This document shows, piece after piece, positions 1 through 6,083 of a stretch of 7,487 bases of DNA. The DNA is from an uncultured Clostridia bacterium (GTDB lineage Bacteria; Bacillota; Clostridia; Oscillospirales; Acutalibacteraceae): assembly GCA_945224895.1 (NCBI GenBank), contig CALYNW010000042.1, positions 1 to 7,487 of the forward strand, given 5' to 3'. Under the pieces are notes generated by a model. It ran no database searches. It worked only from the letters and a program-made list of their open reading frames with translations, and had not been told where the DNA came from. The stretch's first letter is position 1. Every line of letters starts with the position of its first letter. A program made the position numbers and the translations under genes.

Positions 1-2
1 TG

Positions 3-1670
3 ATGCATACTGCTCTCAACAATCACGAAACTAAGCTTAATATATTTCTTATTTTGCTTTTTGCAGTCTTTATGGTATCCTTTTCCTTTGTGTGCCAGGC
101 AAACAAAAAGATTGAAAGAAAAGAATATGTGAAGAAAAAATCAATAGTTCCATTAGCAATAATCGGTGTAATAGTTGTTGTAATGGGTATCGGTACTCTT
201 ACGGGCTTAACACTTTTCAGAGCACATTCCTACAGCCAGCTTATGGAAATTAAAGACGGTGATTTTACTGCTGATTTTGAAGATATCAGCTATGACAAGG
301 TGCCACGTCTTGATGCGTCTAGAGCACATACACTTGCCGACCAGCAGTTAGGTTCACTTTCAGAGTACAAGAGCCAGTATGTGGTTTCCTCAAATTCAAC
401 TCAGATTAACTATAAAAATGCGCCTTACCGTGTTGCTTATCTTGAATATGCAGATGTATTCAAATGGTTGAATAACACTAAGGATGGCTTGCCTGCTTAT
501 ATGGCGATTGACCTTGTAAGTCAGAAGGTAACAGCGGTAAACTGTGTTGAAAAATTTGGAGAGGGAATCAAGTATTCTCCAACTGAGCTTTTCAACGAAA
601 AGCTTATAAGGCATCTTCGTTTCCAGTATCCTACAGAGCTTCTTGACACTCCTAACTTTGAAATTGACGATAACATGCATCCATATTGGATAACTGCCGT
701 ACTTAAAAAGACAATCGGTCTTTTCGGCGGTACTGATGTCAAAGGCGTTATCATAACAGATGCGCTTAACGGCGAAAGCAATTATTACGATATTGAAGAG
801 GTTAAGACAGATAGCTCTCTCAACTGGATTGACGTTGTTTACAGCGAGTCACTTCTCATTGAGCAGTACAACTACCACGGTAAGCTCCAAAACGGCTTCT
901 GGAATTCAATTATCTTCCAAAATGACGTAAATGTTGCCTCAACAGGAAGCGGTAATATTGCAATGGACGATGACGTTTGGGTATATACAGGCGTTACATC
1001 TTCTGAGTCAGACTCATCAAACTTCGGCTTCATCCTCTGCAATCAGCGTACAAAGGAAGTAAGATATTATCCTAACGCAGGTGCTATGGAGATTTCCGCT
1101 CAGCAATCTGCACAGGATGCAGTACAGAACTATGGATATATGGCAACCTTCCCGATTTTGCTTGGTATTGACGGAAATCCAACGTACTTTATGTCACTTT
1201 ACGGCGACAGTAATACGGTAAAGGGCTATGCCTTTGTTAGTCTTGAGGATAAGACTGTTGTAGGTACGGGACTTCTTGACGTAGCTAAGAGTGATGTTAA
1301 GGCTCTTAACAGTGCCCTTGAAAATTACATTGACGCCCTTGGCGAAAAGGGAGTTGCCGACAATGTAAACAAGGAGGACGTTATTGTTGACGAGGAGGAT
1401 ATGACAGGTACTGACAGTAACAGCACTGATTCTCAGGAACCGCCTGTAAAGGAAAATGCTTTAACAGTAACGGGCGAGGTAACTGATATAAAGAACTCGG
1501 TAAATGACGGCAATACCGTTTACTATCTTAAGGTTGACGGAAAGTATTACTACATTAAGGTTACTGATTGTATGGAGGTCCTTTTGATAAGCAAGGGCGA
1601 TACCGTAAGCATTGAATATAACGAAGCTGACGGCGAATTTATCCCTGCAACATCTGTAACAGTAAAATAG
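3..1670 (+). CDS. Large membrane-anchored protein of a clostridial family of unknown function (possibly 5'-partial)
   Basis: Function unknown. The visible 555 residues begin with two hydrophobic helices (about 12-33 and 48-71) separated by a short basic stretch (KKIERKEYVKKK). A large soluble domain follows (about 72-445), then an acidic Ser/Thr/Asp-rich linker (about 452-485) and a small beta-rich C-terminal domain (486-555) that looks OB-fold-like. The soluble domain has blocks I recognise from a recurring Clostridia family of roughly 550-620 residues: INYKNAPYRV, YADVFKWLNN, IGLFGGTDVKG, DDDVWVYTGVTS, FILCNQRTKE and ATFPILL. From memory, relatives carry uninformative labels such as CvpA-like or Tat-signal protein; nothing here supports colicin V production or a twin-arginine signal. 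The second helix probably places the large domain outside the membrane. The ATG lies at the third base of the window, so no ribosome binding site is visible and the true start may be upstream. The gene ends just before a strong terminator, so it is the last gene of its unit. Confidence 0.8.
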   Translation: MHTALNNHETKLNIFLILLFAVFMVSFSFVCQANKKIERKEYVKKKSIVPLAIIGVIVVVMGIGTLTGLTLFRAHSYSQLMEIKDGDFTADFEDISYDKVPRLDASRAHTLADQQLGSLSEYKSQYVVSSNSTQINYKNAPYRVAYLEYADVFKWLNNTKDGLPAYMAIDLVSQKVTAVNCVEKFGEGIKYSPTELFNEKLIRHLRFQYPTELLDTPNFEIDDNMHPYWITAVLKKTIGLFGGTDVKGVIITDALNGESNYYDIEEVKTDSSLNWIDVVYSESLLIEQYNYHGKLQNGFWNSIIFQNDVNVASTGSGNIAMDDDVWVYTGVTSSESDSSNFGFILCNQRTKEVRYYPNAGAMEISAQQSAQDAVQNYGYMATFPILLGIDGNPTYFMSLYGDSNTVKGYAFVSLEDKTVVGTGLLDVAKSDVKALNSALENYIDALGEKGVADNVNKEDVIVDEEDMTGTDSNSTDSQEPPVKENALTVTGEVTDIKNSVNDGNTVYYLKVDGKYYYIKVTDCMEVLLISKGDTVSIEYNEADGEFIPATSVTVK

Positions 1671-1689
1671 TTCAATAAAAAAACAGCAA

Positions 1690-1731
1690 ACACCCCTGTG
1701 ATTTATTGTATCACAGGGGTGTGTTTTATTT
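1690..1731. terminator. Perfect 13-bp hairpin terminator between convergent genes
   Basis: A perfect 13-bp inverted repeat (1690-1702 with 1710-1722, arms ACACCCCTGTGAT/ATCACAGGGGTGT) encloses a 7-nt loop. On the plus strand it is followed after one base by TTTTATTT, a good intrinsic terminator 20 bases after the stop at 1670. A run of seven A at 1677-1683 gives a U-tract for minus-strand RNA, but about six bases from the stem, so termination from the PHP gene side is plausible but less ideal. Confidence 0.9.
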
Positions 1732-1759
1732 AAAGACAATATAGTATTTTACCACTGAA

Positions 1760-2740
1760 TTACGCCTCAATCCAAATAGGGTTGGTAAATGCCCAAATAA
1801 AATCGGGCACACTGCCGTCACTGTTTAAAAATTTGCTTTCAATAATTTTATAAAGCTTTTTTACGGCAGGGCTGAACCTATATGTAATTTCCGCACGGAT
1901 AAAGCCGGGCTCTTCAATATCAACAGTAGTCATAAAGGTTTCCGTATTTTTTGATGCTGTCTGCTCGTAAATTACCTTCTCGTTATTATAAACTGTAATT
2001 TTATGTCCCTTTTTCAGCTTCGTTACAGTAAGCTCTGCCTTTTGATTTTCGGAAAGCTTAACAGTGTCGCCTATATTTGCATCTCCGCAGGTAAGGAAAA
2101 TCATTGAGGAATTAGGACTGTTTGTTATAATGCTTCTGCCTTCTCTCATAGCCCTGAGAATATCCTCCTCGGTTTTGCTTTCGGCGTGAACTATAGTTGT
2201 AGGCATAGCAAGGAGGGGAATACCTGCTACGTCACTATGATAGTCGGAACCGCCGACTGCGGCAATATGCCTACCCTTTAAAAGCTGTCCTACCCACCAA
2301 TCTCTGTTTTTCATATTATCGCTGTGCTGGATTGTATTCCAAACCTCAACACAGTCAAAGGGATAGTCCTCAAGATTAAGCCTGAACGGACAGTTTGAAC
2401 AAAACGGATGATTTACCGAAACAGTAGCTCCTGCATCCTTACATCTCTGAATTATCTCTGCATAGTCCTCGGCAGTTCTCAGTGTAAACGACGGCTCGTC
2501 CGGTACAGCCTTACCCCAGACATTAACGTGTCCGGGCTCGTTAGTAAGCTCCTGCCCCTGAATTACAAGCATATCACCGTCAAAATAGCTTTTTTCAACA
2601 GAGTTATTATTGTGGTCTGTAATAATCATAAAGTCAAGGTCCTTTTCCTTGCACATTTCAACAAGCTGACCCTTTGTGTGATGACCGTCACTTAATATTG
2701 TATGTAAATGAGTATCACCCTTGTACCATTGTCTTTCCAT
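1760..2740 (-). CDS. PHP-domain metal-dependent phosphoesterase (CehA/McbA-like metallohydrolase)
   Basis: Predicted cytoplasmic metal-dependent hydrolase of the PHP superfamily, whose members hydrolyse phosphoesters with a two- or three-metal site; the substrate cannot be told from sequence. The 326-residue protein opens with motif I GDTHLHTILSDG (His11, His13, Asp18). It continues with ITDHN (Asp42, His43), GQELT (Glu64), VNHP (His111) and GGSDYHS (Asp166, His168), so the metal-ligand set looks complete. The PHP fold covers about 1-210. The remaining ~115 residues are beta-rich and may be the small accessory domain seen in CehA/McbA-like proteins. No signal peptide or membrane helix is visible. 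The start is supported by AAAGGGGT at 2748-2755, seven bases upstream. It lies 29 bases downstream of the ClC gene on the same strand, with no terminator between, so the two are probably co-transcribed. Confidence 0.9.
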   Translation of the reverse strand: MERQWYKGDTHLHTILSDGHHTKGQLVEMCKEKDLDFMIITDHNNNSVEKSYFDGDMLVIQGQELTNEPGHVNVWGKAVPDEPSFTLRTAEDYAEIIQRCKDAGATVSVNHPFCSNCPFRLNLEDYPFDCVEVWNTIQHSDNMKNRDWWVGQLLKGRHIAAVGGSDYHSDVAGIPLLAMPTTIVHAESKTEEDILRAMREGRSIITNSPNSSMIFLTCGDANIGDTVKLSENQKAELTVTKLKKGHKITVYNNEKVIYEQTASKNTETFMTTVDIEEPGFIRAEITYRFSPAVKKLYKIIESKFLNSDGSVPDFIWAFTNPIWIEA

Positions 2741-2747
2741 AAAATTT

Positions 2748-2755
2748 ACCCCTTT
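2748..2755 (-). promoter_or_regulatory. Ribosome binding site of the PHP gene
   Basis: AAAGGGGT on the minus strand, seven bases before the ATG at 2740. It lies in the 29-base gap after the ClC stop and supports independent re-initiation on a shared message. Confidence 0.65.
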
Positions 2756-2769
2756 ACCGAATATAATTT

Positions 2770-4335
2770 TTATCCGTTAATTATTTTATAAATTCTTTCA
2801 TTATCCTTTGAAAAACGGCGCTGACTTATAAGCATAACAAGCTCGTCACCCTCCTTGATTACCGTATCACCCTTAGGAGTTACGGAAACACCGTTTCTTT
2901 CAACGCTGACAACAAGACAATGCTTGCCCCAATCAATATCGCTTATACATTTTCTGTCAATGGGACTGCCTACAGGTACAACAAATTCACGAAGCACCTT
3001 TTCATTCTTTGGATGAAATTCGGGAGCGTCTCTGTTGCTTTTCAAAATTCTTCCCAAAAGAGTTTCAAAAATCGGCTCAACGCCCATAAAGTTTGCAACC
3101 GCATAGCTGATAAGACTTACAGTTGCCAAGGGCAGTATATTATTCATATTGCCTGTCAGCTCATAAACAAGGACAATACCTGTGATAGGACTTCTGACGA
3201 TTGATGAGAAAAAACCTGCCATACCGATAACAACAAATTCCTCATAAAATTCGGGACCTAAGTCAAGAATATTTATTGACGCCGCACCGAAGATTGCACC
3301 GATATAAGCACCAAGCACGCAAAGAGGATAAAGTGTTCCTCCCGGTGCACCGCAGGCAAAGCTGATTACACCGAAAAGAAATTTGCACACTAATAAAATA
3401 ATCATATATACTATTGATGGGTGCTCCTTCAACAGCATTTCAGACATAGCGTGACCACCGCATAAAATCTCCGGAAAAACAAGTCCTACAATACCGCTGA
3501 AAATAAAAACAACAGGCATTTTTATGTAATTCGGCACAGCTTTAATGCTTTTATAAATATCCTGAGCCTTGACCATTATTACATTATATGCCGCTCCGCT
3601 GACACCGAGAATTACTCCGATAAGAAGCAACAGCCAGTAATAACGAAGCGGAAAATTTACCGTGTCATAATTAAAGGTTGTGCTTTGACCGAAAAACAGC
3701 TTTGAAATAAAGTCGGCGGTTATTGTGGCAACTATTCCCATACAGAGAATACTTTTATCAAAAGTTCTGTGAATTTCCTCAAGAACAAACATAATGCCTG
3801 TCAAAGGTGCATTAAATGCCGCAGACATTCCTGCACCTGCACCGCAGCTTATCATACGAAGCTCGGTAGTTCTGTCAGCCTTTGTGAGCCTTGCAACACC
3901 CTTAGCAGCCATACCGCCGAGCTGAACACTCGGTCCCTCTCTGCCAAGGGACAAGCCTGAAAATACGGCAGCAGGACCTCCGATAAATTTTGCCAAAATA
4001 ATTTTGTACCATTTAGGATTAAAATTACCCTTGATTTCGCCGTTGACCTGCGGTATTCCCGAGCCTGCCGCCATGGGCTCCCACTTATTAAGAAATGAGA
4101 TAAAAACTCCTATTAATGCCAAAATCACAAGCCATCCTGCAATTTTCAGAGGATTGCCCTTTACAAAATCAAGAACCTTCATCAGCCCTTTTTCCGCATA
4201 GGATAATGCGTATCTGTAAAGCACGGCAGTAATTCCCGCAACTATTCCTACCTCAAGTCCTCTGACAATGAGATAAAAGCTTTCCTTTCTGCGATATTCA
4301 ATTTTTCTGTATGTTGACTTTTCTTTCTCTTTCAT
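2770..4335 (-). CDS. ClC-family H+/Cl- exchange transporter with C-terminal TrkA-C (RCK_C) domain
   Basis: Integral membrane chloride/proton antiporter of the ClC family, 521 residues. The signature elements are all present: GSGIP (91-95, with the anion-coordinating Ser), GREGP (131-135, with gating Glu133), and GAGAGMSAAFNAPLTG (165-180). VLEE ends in Glu187, the equivalent of the internal proton-transfer Glu203 of E. coli ClC, and GAPGGTLYP occupies 329-337. Both key glutamates are present, which favours an exchanger over a channel. The Ser in GSGIP argues against the fluoride-specific ClC-F branch. Residues about 447-521 (LREFVVPVGS to RIYKIING) match a TrkA-C domain, a cytoplasmic regulatory module often fused to ClCs in Firmicutes; its ligand is unknown. 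Two anion-site positions differ from the E. coli protein: Phe423 for Tyr445, and Leu335 for Phe357. The start ATG has only a weak purine-rich upstream sequence (GAAGAACGGAAA). The gene heads a two-gene unit with the PHP hydrolase. Confidence 0.93.
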   Translation of the reverse strand: MKEKEKSTYRKIEYRRKESFYLIVRGLEVGIVAGITAVLYRYALSYAEKGLMKVLDFVKGNPLKIAGWLVILALIGVFISFLNKWEPMAAGSGIPQVNGEIKGNFNPKWYKIILAKFIGGPAAVFSGLSLGREGPSVQLGGMAAKGVARLTKADRTTELRMISCGAGAGMSAAFNAPLTGIMFVLEEIHRTFDKSILCMGIVATITADFISKLFFGQSTTFNYDTVNFPLRYYWLLLLIGVILGVSGAAYNVIMVKAQDIYKSIKAVPNYIKMPVVFIFSGIVGLVFPEILCGGHAMSEMLLKEHPSIVYMIILLVCKFLFGVISFACGAPGGTLYPLCVLGAYIGAIFGAASINILDLGPEFYEEFVVIGMAGFFSSIVRSPITGIVLVYELTGNMNNILPLATVSLISYAVANFMGVEPIFETLLGRILKSNRDAPEFHPKNEKVLREFVVPVGSPIDRKCISDIDWGKHCLVVSVERNGVSVTPKGDTVIKEGDELVMLISQRRFSKDNERIYKIING

Positions 4336-4369
4336 TTTCCGTTCTTCGCTCTTTTTCTAATATAAATCG

Positions 4370-4399
4370 ATTATATCATATTATTTCGTTATGTATACA
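4370..4399 (-). promoter_or_regulatory. Candidate promoter of the ClC-PHP unit
   Basis: Minus strand: a consensus TATAAT at 4370-4375, with a poor -35 candidate TGTATA at 4394-4399 (18-base spacer, three of six matches to TTGACA). Transcription would start near 4362, leaving a leader of about 27 bases. The position, between the upstream operon's terminator and the ClC start, fits an independent promoter. The -10 is strong; the -35 is weak and overlaps a palindrome. Confidence 0.55.
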
Positions 4400-4400
4400 T
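4391..4400. repeat. 10-bp perfect palindrome ATGTATACAT over the candidate -35
   Basis: ATGTATACAT is its own reverse complement and coincides with the candidate -35 of the ClC promoter. It could be an operator half of a dyad-binding repressor, but a 10-bp palindrome in AT-rich DNA can arise by chance. Confidence 0.3.
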
Positions 4401-4407
4401 TTTTTTA

Positions 4408-4442
4408 TAAAGCAAAAAGAGGCTGTAAAACAACCCCTTTTT
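4408..4442 (-). terminator. Rho-independent terminator after the ABC ATPase gene
   Basis: In the minus-strand transcript, AAAAAGGGGTTG (4431-4442) pairs with CAGCCTCTTTTT (4414-4425) around the five-base loop TTTTA. This gives a 12-bp stem including two G-U wobbles and an A/U-rich base whose 3' side is the U-tract, followed by GCTTTAT. The two wobbles would be A-C mismatches in a plus-strand RNA, so the structure is tuned for the minus strand. It begins three bases after the stop at 4446 and separates the ilvD-ABC unit from the ClC-PHP unit. Confidence 0.8.
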
Positions 4443-4445
4443 ATT

Positions 4446-5213
4446 TTATTTCTTTTTAGGTGCCGGCTTTTTCTTGCCTACCTTTTCCTCATATACCTTA
4501 GTTACATCAGCCACATCACCCTGTGCAATGATTTGACCGTGCTCAAGCAAAATTGCCTTATCGCAGATTGCTTTAACCTGATCAATACTGTGAGAAACGA
4601 AAAGAACAGTTACACCCTTGTCAAACATTGACTGAATTTTTGCAAGGCTTTTTTTCTTAAAGCCTGCGTCACCTACGGATAAAACCTCGTCAAGTATAAG
4701 AATATCCGGCTCAACGGCAGTAGCAATGGAAAATCCGAGACGTGCCTTCATACCGCTGGAATAATTCTTAACAGGCACGTTTATGAAATCGCCAAGCTCT
4801 GAAAATTCAATGATTTCATCGTACTTTGACTTGATATATTCTCTGTCATATCCGAGAATTGCTCCGTAAAGAAAAATATTTTCCTTGCCCGAATAGTTAC
4901 CATCAAAGCCTGCGCCAAGCTCAAGCAGGGGAGCAATAACTCCCCGTTTTTTAACTGTTCCCTCAGTAGGCTTATAAACTCCTACTATCGTTTTTAAAAG
5001 GGTACTCTTTCCTGCACCGTTAAGTCCCATAATTGCAAGATGCTCGCCCTTTTTAACTTCAAAGCTGATGTTTTTTAACGCATCAAATTTATTGTAATGA
5101 AGCTTTCTTGTCAAAAGCTTTATTACATATTCTTTAAGATTGTCCACTTTTTCTTTATTAAGAACGAAGGACATAGTGACATTGTTGACTGAAATAGCAA
5201 CGTCATTATCCAT
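4446..5213 (-). CDS. ABC transporter ATP-binding protein, teichoic-acid/O-antigen export type (TagH/Wzt-like)
   Basis: Cytoplasmic nucleotide-binding subunit of 255 residues. It has Walker A GLNGAGKST (63-71), a signature loop in the SSGM form (YSSGMKARL, 151-159), Walker B ILILDE (171-176), the D-loop SVGD (179-182) and the switch His208. Three features place it with polysaccharide exporters such as TagH, Wzt and RfbB: the N-terminal insertion before the core strand (about 18-47, ending DALKNISFEVKKGE), the LELGAGFDGNYSGKENI loop (97-113), and the SSGM signature. It lacks the C-terminal glycan-binding domain of long Wzt proteins and ends in a Lys-rich tail (KKKPAPKKK). The usual partner, a six-TM ABC-2 permease, is not beside it in this window; the preceding gene encodes a different four-TM protein 14 bases upstream. 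The ribosome binding site AAGGCGG (5221-5227) abuts that gene's stop. It is the last gene before the terminator. Confidence 0.9.
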   Translation of the reverse strand: MDNDVAISVNNVTMSFVLNKEKVDNLKEYVIKLLTRKLHYNKFDALKNISFEVKKGEHLAIMGLNGAGKSTLLKTIVGVYKPTEGTVKKRGVIAPLLELGAGFDGNYSGKENIFLYGAILGYDREYIKSKYDEIIEFSELGDFINVPVKNYSSGMKARLGFSIATAVEPDILILDEVLSVGDAGFKKKSLAKIQSMFDKGVTVLFVSHSIDQVKAICDKAILLEHGQIIAQGDVADVTKVYEEKVGKKKPAPKKK

Positions 5214-5220
5214 AAAAGCA

Positions 5221-5227
5221 CCGCCTT
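5221..5227 (-). promoter_or_regulatory. Ribosome binding site of the ABC ATPase gene
   Basis: AAGGCGG on the minus strand, seven bases before the ATG at 5213 and immediately after the stop codon of the upstream membrane protein. It fixes the start and suggests coupled translation. Confidence 0.7.
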
Positions 5228-6082
5228 TTATTTTTCGTCACGTTTCATTTTCCATACAAAAGTGATAAATACCAATGAAACTAAAAGAAGTATTCCACCT
5301 GCAAGAGCCACAGCACCCACAGAGCCGTAAACATAGCTCATAAATGCCTGCCTGAGATAAAGCGGAAAAATGTCTACATTTTTCATCCTTGATATTATTA
5401 TTACAATCAGGGAAAGGAATAAATCAAAAAATCCTGCCGACATAAAGCTTATGCCGATTGCTCTGACGCTTCTGTATCTTCTTGCTCCTACAAAATAGAT
5501 TATTACAGCCAAGATTATGCCAAATACGGCAAGTGTTACAGAAGCGACTGCTCCTGCCACAGAGCCGATATTTGCTATTGTCTCAAGATATGAAGCGTAG
5601 GGAATATTAAGCCTTTCGCTTGCATAATCTGCTATTTTTTCCGATATATCCCGAGAAGTATTTCCGTTATATACATAATCGGTATTTTTAATTTGTTGTT
5701 TTATCTCATTGTCGATATCAGACCTTAAGCTGTCAACAGACTGATTAACCGTATCTTCAGTAATTCCTACCTTTACCTTTAAAATACTGTTTATATAAAC
5801 CTCTGCAAGCTCCTGCGCTTTATCCTGAGTGATTACATTTTCAAGATTATCGTCAGGTATGCCGTTTTTTACAAAGCAGTCAGAGGCAAAGGCTGTAACA
5901 TCCTCTCTGTACGAATTAACGTAGGAAAAGGAGGTCAGCTTTTCTTCCATATAAGAAGCATTCGTAAATACTGATTTAAAGCAAACAGAAAGGCTGAACA
6001 GTACAATAAGCACACAAAGTACAAATGATAAAAAAACTCTGACTCTGCGATTGCCCTTTGTATCATGGGAGTTTTCGCTCAT
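5228..6082 (-). CDS. Four-TM membrane protein with a large extracytoplasmic domain, function unknown
   Basis: I do not recognise this 284-residue protein by sequence. It has a basic N-terminus (GNRRVR) and a first membrane helix at about 15-35. A polar, probably helical, domain of about 135 residues follows (36-173), then three membrane helices at about 174-198, 207-231 and 250-277 and a basic C-terminal tail (KMKRDEK). By the positive-inside rule both ends are cytoplasmic and the large domain is outside. One helix, an extracytoplasmic domain, then three helices is the layout of FtsX/MacB-type ABC permeases. The cytoplasmic TM2-TM3 loop (RRYRSVRAIG) is faintly reminiscent of the coupling segment in that family, but this is a topology resemblance, not a homology call. 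The ATG is one base after the stop of the sortase-like gene, with GGGGAGG (6092-6098) inside that gene's 3' end, so the two are translationally coupled. The ABC ATPase follows 14 bases later. Confidence 0.85.
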   Translation of the reverse strand: MSENSHDTKGNRRVRVFLSFVLCVLIVLFSLSVCFKSVFTNASYMEEKLTSFSYVNSYREDVTAFASDCFVKNGIPDDNLENVITQDKAQELAEVYINSILKVKVGITEDTVNQSVDSLRSDIDNEIKQQIKNTDYVYNGNTSRDISEKIADYASERLNIPYASYLETIANIGSVAGAVASVTLAVFGIILAVIIYFVGARRYRSVRAIGISFMSAGFFDLFLSLIVIIISRMKNVDIFPLYLRQAFMSYVYGSVGAVALAGGILLLVSLVFITFVWKMKRDEK

Positions 6083-6083
6083 A

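Noticed and set aside
1671..1759. Small gene in the convergent intergenic gap
   Set aside because: The 89 bases are accounted for by the hairpin terminator and flanking A/T runs; there is no credible start with a ribosome binding site.
2408..2695. Plus-strand open frame opposite the PHP gene
   Set aside because: It is antisense to the conserved PHP catalytic region and shows no recognisable motif.
3769..3960. Small Cys/His-rich open frame on the plus strand
   Set aside because: It lies wholly within the conserved GREGP to FVLEE region of the ClC gene on the other strand; its composition is explained by the antisense of that gene and there is no ribosome binding site.
4336..4445. Fluoride or other riboswitch upstream of the ClC gene
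   Set aside because: The predicted leader is only about 27 bases, and no fluoride-riboswitch core or other aptamer motif can be seen; the ClC itself is the Ser-type, not the fluoride branch.
4311..4631. Plus-strand open frame with a hydrophobic stretch bridging the ClC start, the terminator and the ABC 3' end
   Set aside because: It crosses a promoter, a terminator and two well-supported minus-strand genes; the hydrophobic run comes from reading AT-rich intergenic DNA.
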